Assembly: GCA_003344405.1 (NCBI GenBank)
Contig: NOWV01000078.1
Span: 124,001-188,000, forward strand
Length of the DNA stretch: 64,000 nt
DNA from: Trichoplax sp. H2
Taxonomy: Eukaryota; Placozoa; Uniplacotomia; Trichoplacea
Reading direction: 5' to 3'
Under the pieces are notes generated by a model. That model was not told the origin of the DNA and searched no databases. It saw nothing but the letters and a program-made list of their open reading frames with translations. Made by a program: the position numbers and the translations under genes. Below are positions 22,522 to 35,880 of this stretch, piece after piece. The stretch's first letter is position 1, and each line of letters starts with the position of its first letter.

Positions 22522-25215
22522 CTAATTTTGTGTTATTACGACTGATTACAGATGATAAGTTTATAATCAGCAAGTCTAAGCTATACAGCTCACTACAAAG
22601 TTAACTGTATGTAAATGTAGCCGTCATTTACGAATTATGATAAATGATTACATTTTCTATTTATATTTCAGATGGCCTCGATCACAGCTGATTTATTACA
22701 GTTATTAGATAGGGTCTGAAGCGGATTATGTTAGTTAAATACAGTAATATTGCAGCAGTCTAAGATATACGAGTATGCTAGCTCGATTAAAGCTATACTA
22801 AGGTCTAAGATAATTGTTCTTCATGTAGTAGGTTTATAGTTATTATTTCTTTTTGTATCAAGATTATATTGCAAGTTTCTCAACTGATACGTTAAGTCAT
22901 CAGTAAGTTGCAATCAATAATTAAATTGTACGTCTCGCACTGTGACTATAGATATTTCGATTTAAATAATTATAATTCAATCCCCTATTGCTTCCTCGGA
23001 ATTGAATGTTCCAGTCACTTAGCTAGCTGTATTGTCATGAATTAATAGTAGCAATTATAGACAAGTAATTTAATAAGGATGGCATATATTTATATACATC
23101 ACAATGAGACTAGTCATTATATAATTGCATTAGAATTCAGAGCGTTAATAATTGCATCTTATATTTAGTTAGTATGGGTCTACTAACGAAATGCTACGTA
23201 GAATTGAGCGACATAGTTGCGGATTAATGTTAGCCTGTAGTCTATCCATATTTCTATAATGTTTTCAATAGTCGTATACATAAATTTATTACAGAAACAC
23301 ATAATATCATTCCATCACACGGTTTCGTTTATGAAGGGAGATCTACCATGATTGTAAAAGGGGACGAGGGAAATGTTAGAAGGTTTAATTATTAACATAA
23401 CATCGTATAACTGATCATAACAGAATAATGCCAGTCGACTGATCTAATTTGAAATATATCACTCTAAGCTAAAGTTAGTACGATAGAGAGATACAGGATT
23501 GTAAATAAACAAGGATACAAATGATTACTGATGTAGTCGAACTACTTCTTAATTGACTGCTATGATGTACAAGCAGTATTTATTCTTGATTTTGATACAA
23601 TCTTTTACTCGTATATACAATATTTGTGTGTTATTATATTAGCTAGAAAATATGACTAATTAAATAAATAAATAATCAGTAAAAATAAGGTTGTTTTGGC
23701 TTGTAGAATAATTATTTTGTGATCTTTGAAATTAACTTTTACTTTACTAATTTACTATCAGAGTATTTAGTTTTTCGATGAAGTGTAAAACAACCATTAG
23801 GCGTATAATTATTAACAAGCTAACGATGGTTTTAGCTATAGGAGATTCAGGACGAATTTTTTATAGTTAGCCTGGCTGTCATAAAAGTTCTATTTCGAGA
23901 GAAGTAATGAGTTAATTAATCTACAATCCATAAAATATTATTTTAATGATGAATCTGATAACACAAATTTGATATACTAGACTTTTGCATGAGTTGCTAG
24001 ATTTGCCACCCCCGTCACTTTTGAGTTAATGTATGGCAAATTATGATGGTTAGTGAACATACATATACGATCATATAGATGGATTACCCAAAGGTGAATC
24101 TAGTAATCCTAGATATAAGCTACATAGATTTAAAAGTTATTGATAGTTCATTGAGAGTGAAATTCACTATACTGTGCTTAATCTTTCAGTTTCATTCAAT
24201 CGATACGCTCCTTCCAAATTCAGCAATTGACATACACGATATCGTTTATCATTGTTTTGTTTTTTTGACGATATGATATAGTACAGTACGTGAAGATATA
24301 TAGGATTATCATAAAGTCTGTGAATGCAAACTGTTTTCTATTCCGTGCAGTAAACCATATGCTTACGTATTTACCGTGATGATATTATCTCTCGCCTGAA
24401 AATGTAGGCAAAACTCAAGTATGGAGCTATGATATTAAGACAAGTGCAGTAACTAGAAATTGTGTTGGTGTATTTTCATCATCTAGTGTCGCCGACGATT
24501 ATACGGCAAACACCTCTACTTCTAGAATAAACAATATTAAACTAGTATCGCATCGTGCCATTTTTTACTATTAATTTGTGTGCAGTTTAGGGACCATACT
24601 GCATTACGGGCTCAACTAGGTGGGAAAGGTTCTTGCTATTAGTAGATAACTAAACGTATGGGATATCAACTGTTAGGAATACCAGATTAAATAGGTACAA
24701 TAATTAATACCTTGGATCAATCCTGGTTGAAGAAAAAGTATAACTCATTGATTATAATTGTACTTCCACCTAAATTGATACAAGATATGAATAGACAGAG
24801 AACTGGCCATTGACTTGACCGCTAAATACTGCTAGTCAATTGATGATTGATACCATCAACATCATCATTTCATTCCATACTCGATATCTACATCTATCTA
24901 AACTGATTTAACCGTTATCCTTCTGTTTACATCACTTACCACATGAATTGGCGCAGTTGTATGCGGAATGTAGCAATTGTGACAGCTGATATCATTACAA
25001 TGATTGCCGTGATTCGCCATCAAACTTTCTGGTTTCTTGCTTCTTGTGGATATCACTGATGATAACACAATATCCTAATCAAATATATATATATGGTTCG
25101 TAGCGGTCATCTGCCAATCCCATGTACGCATTTGGAAGGTACTGACTCCAACGGTAGTCTATCATTGTTACGTATCATACTAATTGATTTAGGATCACAG
25201 CTTTTAGTATGCAAG

Positions 25216-25312
25216 TTATCGAATAATAATATAATTAATAATAATTGTTATTATTATTAATATTATCTTGTCAATACGAGTAAGAATAAATTTTATCGTC
25301 ACCATAACGTGC

Positions 25313-25348
<36 letters not shown>
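25216..25348. repeat. AT-rich microsatellites
   Basis: An AAT/ATT-rich stretch (25225-25265) is followed by an uninterrupted TA run (about 25320-25348). The TA run keeps several frames open and creates spurious ORFs downstream to about 25509. Confidence 0.8.
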
Positions 25349-25349
<1 letters not shown>

Positions 25350-26089
25350 CAAAGATAGTACTACGGATACGCAAACAAGCGGCAAGGATTCTAGAAAGCG
25401 TAACGGAGTTGGAAAGAGTGAGGCAATTGTACCGTCCTTTACTGTACCTCGTGTACGCAAGTCCAACATTCAATACTGTGTTCATCATAAGAAATTGAAA
25501 GCCTTCTAGTATCAGAGACTACGCTTTTAGTAGTCCCTGCAGGCTACGGTACTTAGTGATGGTCAATGCCAACAAGGAGCAGTCTCTGCTGGTCTCTTAC
25601 TAGACTAGTACTCATTTTAGTCATAAGAGTAAAAGAATTGTGGTGCGTACAGCATCTATAAATCTATATCTATCTATGTATCTATCTATTTCTCTCTCAT
25701 ATATAACATTGCCCGTAACATATATATGACCATATATATTATATTATATACGTACACAGTACTGTATAGCTAGCCGAGAGAGAAACGAACCGTACTAGAC
25801 AGTTCACAACTTATAAAATGCTGTATAAGATTGAAATACTCGAAATCGATATTGAAATCATCCATTTCATCCGAGCTGTGTATGTTATTACATTTCTGAT
25901 GATATACAGGATAGATCAGTAACATTATTTTAATTATTTATTTATTTTATTTTTATCAGCAAGGCATTTTCTTGATTACATAATTTTCAAGTTAGTGTAT
26001 GAAGAGTAACTCTACTTTTTCATATTTTGCATAGTGAAGATTATATAACACTAACAGTAGTACTAGATAGTACTAGATGTGCTGTGAAC

Positions 26090-26320
26090 GGTACCTACTA
26101 CTACCATGTGTGCTACATACTTGACAGTGTACAGTATCATATAGTACAGTCTCTGCTGCAGTTATTGTACTGTACACTGTACACTGTACAGTACAGTACT
26201 GTAGTTATCTTCTAATCTACAGTACAGTACTGTACTATAGTCCCGCTGGAAAGGCTCATTGGCTCTGTACGGTACAGTACTGTACAGTATACCGTACGTG
26301 CTGTACTGGTTACTACACAG
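26090..26320. repeat. GTAC-rich palindromic tract
   Basis: Many overlapping copies of TACTGTAC/GTACAGTA, including TACAGTACAGTACTGTA-type runs, make this stretch almost self-complementary over short distances. A similar tract lies at 53560-53790. Confidence 0.7.
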
Positions 26321-29300
26321 ACTACTGTATTAGTGCGGTATCGCCATCGGTACACCTGGGGGTTTACGACTCTGGCTTTGATCGGTTGCTAGGGAGTGAC
26401 GTCAATACTTTTTACACCAATCAGAGTGATAAAACACATCGACAGCTGCAAATTCACATCATAATCAACACCTGTGCCAGGTTGCAAAAATAAAAAGGAA
26501 GTGATTGTAATTTATGGTATGTGATATGATTACGTTAGGAGATAATGATTATCAGTAATTTTCAATTTAGGATGACAGTACTTCGAAACATATCACTATC
26601 AACTCATCAAAATTGTCATTAGTCAATCTGGCTAACTACGTGTATGCTACACACTACTTACACAGTGTACAAATAGATTGTAAATACAGTAGCTATAGGA
26701 GTAATATCCTAACTGTAGATGCACAAGCAACTTACTGTATTCTGGTTGTATAGTACTGCAGGGAAATTATAAATTCATCGATAGAAATGATGACCTTTTT
26801 TACAAGCGAGCAAGAATTAATGGTACACTTGTGATATGTAAAAACACTTACGATATGGAATAGAAGGATACCGTGTTGCATAACATACATCTTGTAGGAA
26901 CTTTTTGAAATAATAAAGGTTTATTTTATGGCTTGCGGAAACGAAAATAAATATACACGTTCACTCTACACTACACACGTTCCCTAGTTCTATAATGTGT
27001 GGCTAGTTAATACAATATCTCAGTTTAAGAAGTGTAAGAAAATTCCCTGCATGAGTACCCGTACTATAATAATAGGGTAATAAAATAAAAACAGATCGTA
27101 CGATGAGGGCAGTTTTCAATACTTCACTTCTTTCCATATTGATTATAATTACTAGTACTTGGATAACACTAAAAAAAACCCTGGCTCAGGCAAATGCTGT
27201 CAATTGAAATGAACTAAGAGCTAAGAAAATAATATTTTTTACTTCTTGCAGTCATACCTAGGCTTAGGATTATACAGGAAAATAAGTAGGATTTAACACA
27301 AATTTACTTATAATTGCATTATAGTAAATACGCGTATTACAATTTTATTCATCATATGATCAATTTGACCGGTACTTGAAAATAATCAAAATATAAATAT
27401 GCATATTACGAATACACTATTGCCTTATCTTTTTAATATATTAAGAGAACATATTTGCAAAGGTTCTACGGCTACGTACTGTGTATAGGTAATTATTTAT
27501 AGGAATAGCAGATGCCTGAATCTCTATTGCTGCCTCCCGTTTCAATAGTTTATAGTATTCTTGATAATATAGAACGAAGATAGAAAATAAATAAAACTAT
27601 TTAGGGAATAATATAATAAAGCCAATGTGCTAGCATAAATAGCGCTATTATAACGCGTAAAGTCTTAGCTTAGTGATTCTATTCGTATTTTGCATTCTTT
27701 ATTTACAAATTTTCTATGAGTTTTTATAATTCATTGCAAGAAAACATTACGCTTCCACTCCCCACGTCATTCACTTTCATTGTATAATCGCCTATTTTTT
27801 CCATGACGCTTTACAGCTGCAGCTTGATAGGGCATTTATTGACTATAACTAGGTCACGGCTCGTGACTCACCAATGAGTTACAGCGTAACAGCAGTTTAA
27901 ATAAATAAAACATTCTAATAATAATAATATTAATTATTATAATTTTGAAATTTAAAAAATTTTAAATGTTAATACGACTGTTGCCCGAAGGCATTCACGT
28001 TGGCTATGATTAGATTAATGAAGATGTACACCTGGTTTCAATTCTTATAACGACATCATTTACTGTAATAGCGACATCTCGATTTAGAGTTGAAATTGTT
28101 ACTATAATAAATTTATGATCTATTTTTTCTTCGACAATATGATCATTACGTAAATCGATAAATCCTTAAACCAATCAAATGAGTTTTTAGTCAATATTTC
28201 GAGCCGCGATGGAATATTTTATAAATTATAATATACTTTATGAGGCATTTATCGGAAAATAATGTATTTAGAAGATTCGAAGGAAATTAAAGAATCTATA
28301 TCAAGATAGATATACTTTGTAAATTATGACATCTATTAATAAGCATAAATCCACCATAACATCAAGAACAGTATTGTTTTAATGCGCTGTGCAAGCAAAT
28401 TGTTCATTTTTTTACCCTATTTTTCATACTCAAATTATATCTGCATACCTACTTTTGACTAAAGGTATTATTTTATTAGTTTATAGGCGAACGACGTAAT
28501 AATTATAAAAATTGTACACTTTTATCGCGACTATCACCTTCTGACCTTAGAAATTTAAACCAGTACATTTAAAGTGTCTATTATTGTAGAGTCGTCGCAA
28601 TAATATTCCTTAATCGACATACAGAATCGAGTAAACTGCATTTAGCTTGATAGCGCCAATCAAGGATAAATTTTATACCTAGCAGTTAAACATCGACTGG
28701 TATATAGAACTAAAGATATATCCGGTGATAGATGTTATAGCATTAAGATATTACTTTTCTACAACACTCAATAAAAAATATAAAATATTTTATGCTAACA
28801 TCTACACCTACGTGTACATCCATTCCATATTAGGTCAAAAGATCTCTCAAACCTTTAATAGAATAGCGCAATATTTAAGTGCATCATTTCATAATCATTA
28901 TTTATTTCTATACTTTTCTAAATGTCATGATTCATGAATATTCTTCATGGCTATATTTATATCTAATTGAGATAGTGAAACCTGATTCACTTGGCTCAGT
29001 TAGTTTAGTTATTTCAAGTGTTGGAAGATAGAATAATTAAATAGCTAATTATTGTAATAGTATCATATCACAACGCAAGGTCTTCATTTGAATAATAATA
29101 AAATGATTGATTTGCATTCTCTATCTTGTACATAAGAGAGCAGTTGTTTTCTAAATAGCATATGTGCCACGCTGTATTCTTTAAGCCGATTATCATCATA
29201 TTTGTTTTAACATTGTATATTAAGAGACTTCCCACTACTGTATTCATATTTATTCAACTACATCAGTTTATTCATACATTCATTAATTCTCATCATCAAT

Positions 29301-29854
29301 CAGTAAAATGCTCATTTCTTCATGTAATCTAAACAATATTGACTAAGCCGATAAGCTTTGCCACTAGTTAATTTCTCATGGTATAGTAATAGTGCATCCA
29401 GTAGCGGTAGTCCAGGATGTTAGTGCAATGCAATTTTTAATTATCTTTGAGAATAAATCATATATTCATGTCTATGAGCAGTACATCAACAGTTAATTAT
29501 GATTATAATACATATATGAGCACTATAAATAAGTAATTAATTATAATTAGAGATTGTCTCCAAGTAATAGGGCATAGCTATGCTGAGACAGCATTAATCT
29601 TACTCAAGGTATGAGTTTAACGAGTCAAAAATTACATTCATGCAATTAACAGTAAAGTACAGATGTTAACTTGTTGCTATAGTCGATCTTCAATATGCTT
29701 AACTCAAATGCTGCAGTCACACAAATGAATCTTTTATAAAAATGAATCGAAATTATCGTTCGATTTTGCGTTAAATTTTTGAAGTTCTTGATCGCTTACT
29801 GTCTTCAATTCTGGGTTCAAGTATATGCCGCGTATACGGTTAATCTTCAAATAT

Positions 29855-29948
29855 ATTAATAATAAATAGTAATAATAATAATAATTATTATTAGTTGTAA
29901 TATTATTTATTATTATTAAAATTATTATTGTTATTATTATTATTTTTG
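29855..29948. repeat. AAT/ATT microsatellite, self-complementary
   Basis: AATAAT repeats (29859-29884) run into ATTATT repeats (29886-29948), so the two halves can pair as a long AT hairpin. Confidence 0.75.
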
Positions 29949-32099
29949 GTCATTGTTGTATAGTACATAGGGTACTATACTGTCCAGTATACTAGTGATG
30001 TATACGCGTATTGTATACTATCGACGACGTACGTACTGCAGCTGCGATTATAATTATTATTACAATCTACGGTATGTATAAAAAGACTAAAGGTAATCCG
30101 TTGCCTCTAGTTGTTAGTAGTTACCAGTGTCGGAATACGTCATACTTGAGAAATGAAAGTTATTTCTCTCTTCTCTATATTGTGACTTTACAATTTTTGA
30201 TGTACGATGCCATTGAGCTATCATGGGCTATCGTCTTTGCAGTTTATGTGGTGTTAAATATCTACAATCACGTAATGTTATATATTGACTTCATCAGCAT
30301 GTTATGCAACTTTTATAGCCTACGCTTTAACATGCGCCGGCAAATGGGTCATTAGTACGTCAGCATAGCCTTTGGTTTTATGATTTGTCATAAGTAAATA
30401 GGCGAAACAATTTGCAGAATTCTACATTACTGTACGTATCTTAGCTTACTTGTACGTGATCTTGTCCATCGTACATAGCTCGTAGCGAATCAATCGTATA
30501 AAGTATATACACTTTACTAAATGATGCGAAGAATTTTGCATTACATTGATATGTCATCAAGCTGAGTAATGATAGAATAGGAATAAAATTGCGTAGTAGG
30601 AATTGCATCGGCGGCTAAGAAGAGTGATGAATAGGGTTACTGTACTTATTTACTTAGTTCGTCATTACTGCTACTTAAAGTTCACCGTTTACTCGACAGC
30701 GTATTAAACACGGTAGTTAGTACAGTATAAGGAATTCTATTCTTGACCAATGAGTTGTAGGTTTCAGCTAGCAAAGTAAAGAATATCGATATTACAGTTA
30801 GTGGCTAGTTTACTGACTTTGGCGAGTATTACAGCGAAGGTTGGTGAACTCGTAGTTATAACATAGCGATATCAGCATACTGTACGTATATGGATGTAGG
30901 TATAGATTCGAAATTTATCAGAGATTGCATTGTACCGTCGATATTAATAGTAAAACGTAGTATGTTTGTAGTAGCAGTCCATCATAGTTGGTCATAAAGT
31001 GAAAGAGAACATCCATCGTTTGGCGTACTGTACAGTATATAACAGACTGTCGCTATTCCTCTATCCTTGACGGTACAACTCTTCCCTATGCGTGTATTGA
31101 ACGATTTTAGCGTTTTGATGTAATGTACAGTTTGTACAGTATATTCCTAGGGCATAAATATGAAAATCTCTTATAGATTGTCCTTCTAGCATAATTTGTT
31201 GTACTGTACAACTTGGCATTACTATAAGGTTGGCCCCCCAAAATATATAAACGAGATTACAGTCTAAACAAAATTGACATACATCAGTTAATTTTTGTGC
31301 AGCTGTGTATTGAGTGTATTTATTAGCCTATTGATTGCATTTTGCATAGTCCAGACGTGCGCAAATGGACTGGTATAATATATTGTAAATTGTATATCTT
31401 TGACTAGCATGCAACATCGCTACCGTACCGTTATTCATATGTTAATGTGCTTTTGACTGTATATATACAGTATACAATATATTGAAAAAAAAACAAGATT
31501 GACTGACACCGTAATAAACACGAAACAACGCCGCACGTGTCACTCTATTGTACTATTTTAATTGAACAACTTGACGCCTTGACAACCAATCAAATGCTAG
31601 TCAGGGTGGAGCAATCAATTATGTAGGTTCAACAGCTGAGAATGTTATTATACTTATCGTGAAAGAAATGACATCAGGCTCCAAGTTCCCTTGCTATATA
31701 GCCTGGCCGATAAGTCCCGCACACTACAGTATACCGATAGCGTTAATTTCAATCGGATCTCATCCAAGTCGTTCACTTTTGATATTGAAGCAAATTATTG
31801 TAGCATGGTAAGTTGCTAAGCTTTTCGATTCTTGCTAAAGACTGCATGATACCTTAACGGTATGATGGAGGTTGTCAAATAATTTATGAAATAGGATAGT
31901 TATTGCTAAATCATTGATTTCAATTTGTATCGATTGGATGGACGAGTATTTCTATGTTGTATCGCATCCATTTTTTTCTTGATTGCAATATGACCTGAAC
32001 AAGATCGTTTCTACCTACCGTATTGACCTGTCATGATGATGATGATTGATTGTAGTAGAATAGTTGACTTCATGGAAGAGGAGAGAGTTTTTCCCAAAG

Positions 32100-32650
32100 T
32101 AAGAGAATACTGCAAAAACTCGCGAGCGTATTGCATCCTACCGATCCTAGTAACGGTCTCTTCAACACCTGAGTCACGGAGTCCATTTTCCAGCATCGAT
32201 CTCGTCGATACTCCCATTGGTGTTGATGACCTAGAGTGCAATGATGGTGGTGTCGATTGATACTAGCGTCTCTCTCTCGTCTATCACTGTGCAGGACGTC
32301 ATGTAGGTTGGTTGTGTCGTGTTGTGTCCACTGTCCACACTCAGTACGGTACCGTAGTGTGACGCGTATGCGTACCAGTATCACCTTGTTGTGAGTCAAC
32401 CGTCCTCCAGTGGGAGACTGTGAAGAGAGTGCAGTTGACGCGTCGTGACACGATCGCCAATTCAAAAGCGAAATTGAAGCCAGCCGTACGCTCTCTATTG
32501 ATGCTATTGTCGATTGACTCGTTAGCCTATTGTTTACGACCGCCTGCTGTTGAATACCTTGTGTACATGATATGTCATCCATCTTCAACTGAAAGAACCG
32601 ACAACATCAATGTGTCACTATTAGCGTAACGAATCCGTCAGGCTGTTGCC
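32100..32650. promoter_or_regulatory. G+C-rich, CpG-containing island
   Basis: Counted 60-base lines here reach 52% (32281-32340) and 58% (32401-32460) G+C, against roughly 30-33% around them, and CpG dinucleotides are frequent (for example CGTCGTGACACGATCGCC). ORFs of 172 codons (minus) and about 70 codons (plus) overlap, as expected when stop codons become rare; none resembles a known protein. It lies 3.2-3.8 kb upstream of SoxC and just after a strong GTAAGT donor at 31810, so it may be a promoter, enhancer or non-coding exon. Confidence 0.4.
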
Positions 32651-32805
32651 ATTGGTGGCTTCTTTTTCCTTGATTGAAAATAAGTCTAATCCATGTTTTC
32701 TACAGACTTTTCTGACGTGCATAATAAATTACTTTAGCATTGTAACATTGCTTGCATGATTCTCTTCTGTTGAACTCATAGAAATTCAAGGGGAAGGGGG
32801 GCAAA

Positions 32806-32827
32806 AAGAGAGAGAGAGAGAGAGAGA
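32806..32827. repeat. GA dinucleotide microsatellite
   Basis: About ten uninterrupted AG/GA repeats following an A-rich stretch. Confidence 0.85.
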
Positions 32828-35800
32828 CTACAGTAAAACGCCAACATTGTATAAATAGCATTAAAAGACACTGAAATGAGAATGATGCGTGGAGTACGTG
32901 CTTGTATATCCAATTAAAAAAAATTTTTCATTTCCCATTCCTGGACTATTTCCTGATACATTTTCTATTTTTATCGTCTACTGTCCTAGGCTGCATTGCT
33001 TGTCGCTATTTTCCACTACAATTAAGGTTACATTACCTTTTATTACACAGCAGGCCAATCAAGTTCTAATCCTCCTTTTTTTCCTATAATACGCGTATCG
33101 TTCTTCCTTTTGACTGAGTTGCAAAAGTAAAACTTAGTATCAAAACTGCTTTTTTTCTTTTAGACTGATTCAGTGATAAATCGAATTGACACGTTGAAAT
33201 CTGTCGTTGCATCGTCCCGTAATTAATATCAAACTCACTTTTTTGGGTTTTTTCTTGAACTCTAGCTTACAACGTAATACTCTGTTTTATCCTCAGCATA
33301 TTCTTGCAATTTCTACTATAGCTTTTTTTTTCTTGAATGTTTGCTTAGTGGTTCGCGGCCGATCCAACGACGTCGATTAAAGTGCGCTAATACTTTTTCG
33401 CATTTTTCTCTTTCAATTGCAGCTTTACCGGTTTTTTTACCCAATTCAATCAGTCCAGTAGCGTGGTAGCAATTTTTAAAGGATCAACAAAATTTTTGAT
33501 GCGAAATTAACTCTGCAATAATTAACCTCCGCGGAATTGATTTTCAAAACCATTTACAAGAAGAGAAAACAAAATAGTTTTTCTTGGTACTTGAGGGGAA
33601 AAATCGACTGAACCAAACTGTTATTATCCTGAACATTATCAAATCATTCATAGGTAAGCAATACTAAAAATGGCGAACTACTTTCTTTTTTAAAATGACT
33701 AGGTTGATCTCTTTCAATTTCACTGGTAGTAGCACTATAGTGCATAGTTTCCATTTTATTGGCAGCTTTCAATCTATTGTATGCTATAGAAATTGAATTT
33801 TTTTTAAAATGCTACCGCACGCAATCAGTTTAAATCTATCTGCAACCTACTTGATAGGCAGACGTCGTTGATTATTATAATAGAGCATACGCATAAATCA
33901 ATCATACAATAATTTTCTCTAGGATATCAATCATCTCCTACGCGTATTATATGGAATACGCGTAGATTGTACTTTGACGTACTCCAATCAAAGTACATTT
34001 TCAAATATTCTGTAGCTTATGCCAAACCTTTGATATGATTATCACATCAGTATACCACATTATTTGATCGACTCCTATCGTTAGTACAGAATGTCCAGCC
34101 TTGAAGCCCCTCTTACTATATAGCGCCCAGTATCCGTCGCATCATCGTTCAATAAATCCATCCGTTTTATTAGCCTCATGCTATTACTGTATCATAGCTA
34201 GTATCCGACACGGCAGTGATATAATACACGTTTCTAGGATAGGTACCGGCATAGCTGAACACAAAATAATATTGATTTTCAAGTGAATTTATTTTATTTT
34301 TTTACATTTTCTAAAGACGGCCAAATAAACTTTTTTTAACGGACTCCAAACTTCAATGTAGAGCGATATATCAACAATATCAGTATCAATAGAGCATTAA
34401 AACATTCTCATTAAGAGAATAATACGAGTATAGCATTTTTTCAACGGTTTAACTAGAGATTCTAACCACTTATATGACTACATGCGTGCATAGCATACAT
34501 TGATTAAAAAGCCATCAATACTTACAATGCTAAAATGCTAGTAATCTGTAGGCCTAATGAATATAAAATGATTTCATAAATTACTATTTTTAGTAAGATT
34601 ATAGCCCATTTATATTGAAGCTAACTACGGTATGCCATATCTTTGTAGTATTTCTGACAAGAATTGATAAAGTAGTTTTTTCCTTCGTAGTTGTCTACTG
34701 TACATGAAAAGGGGATTGTATTTTTAGCAGCTTATCACCTATGCCGAGTACCCATGTGCTGTTATATTTCAATCGAGATAGGATCTTTATTTTTCCAGCT
34801 AAAAATCTTCGTCCCATTCCTGTATATTTACACCAAAGAACATAACTCTTGAAATTGAACTTTTACAAATACAAAAACATATCTATTTTCTTAAAGTTAT
34901 ATAATAATAGACCGTCCTTTCCTTACCACGAGTATTTCTAGCATTCGCATTTATTTGGATATTGCAACCCTTTTCAAAAACGATTAACGTCTGCTGATAG
35001 AATTAATCGCCGATAATTAAGTAAGACTTAATATAGCCAGCACTCTAATTACACCAGATGTATGATAGCTTGGCCTCATAAGATATATAGAGTAAACAGC
35101 CACGTAGAAAGCACCAAGTGACGATAAGCCATTGTCTATCAGATTAATTTTATCCTATATACTTCATGATAGTAGAATAGCCTAGATAAGGATAATGCGT
35201 TCGGTAATTAATTTTAGAGACGGTATAGTCACAGAAACAATCATCAATTTGTTTGCAGTTATAAAATATTACATATAAATGGGATACAGTGATCTTAAAG
35301 TATAGTAGTCATTAAGCCTTAAGAGCAAGTGCAAGCGCGATATTGGTAATTAAATGGGGAAGAAAAAATGTATTATAAAAATTATAATAATAGCAATCAG
35401 GAGGGGGTATAAGGGAAAAAAAAATTGATCATATAACAATAGTTATCATGCCTTTAAGCATTATTTTACTTTTACTCTTACTTTCAATTTCTGCTAGTTG
35501 GATGATGATCGATGAATGAAAAATAAATTATTTGCTGCCGTAGAAATTCATTCTTTCGCAGAGTAGATGCACATGCCCTAGCGTCTATGTATATTATTAT
35601 TTTTGTTATTAAAATTCTTGAATTCTATCTTAAATTATAAGAAGAACTAATATATTAATGGTTTTATTGTTCTCTTTTGACTTTTTTAATTAGATCGTTT
35701 CCTTCAATATAGTGCAACATTTATTACTTTGCTCGGGCATTGAGATTTGGCTAAGATTATTTTCCGAACATTTTTGTCCATAAAATTTTTGATATCAGCA

Positions 35801-35880
35801 AGCCTTTTATTCATTTGCATAATAATCATTTTATATCAGAAAGAATTGAAATAACTCACAATTGAACAATAAAAATCAAC

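Larger units (their letters stand above)
22522..35880. other. 13-kb gene-poor region upstream of SoxC
   Basis: No protein-coding gene recognised over more than 13 kb, whereas neighbouring genes are 1-4 kb apart. It contains AT microsatellites (25318-25348, 29855-29948), a TCTA tract (25661-25696), a GTAC-rich palindromic tract (26090-26320), a G+C-rich island (32100-32650), a GA tract (32806-32827) and a possible first-exon donor at 31809. The ORFs present are short, lack ATG or sit on simple repeats. Position just 5' of a developmental transcription factor suggests regulatory DNA. Confidence 0.5.

Noticed and set aside
22671-22715. Exon-like ATG segment after a TTTCAG acceptor
   Set aside because: Encodes only about 15 codons before TGA, with a weak GTCTGA donor and nothing to join to.
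25268-25509. Three overlapping ORFs after a TA microsatellite
   Set aside because: All begin in the TA run or in another frame of it; open frames on both strands point to composition, not coding.
30011-30355. 114-codon plus-strand ORF with hydrophobic segments
   Set aside because: Starts with TTG, is next to an AAT/ATT microsatellite, and no family resemblance was seen; within the range expected by chance.
32070-32588. 172-codon minus-strand ORF
   Set aside because: Lies in the G+C-rich island where stops are rare, overlaps equally open plus-strand frames, and matches no protein I know.
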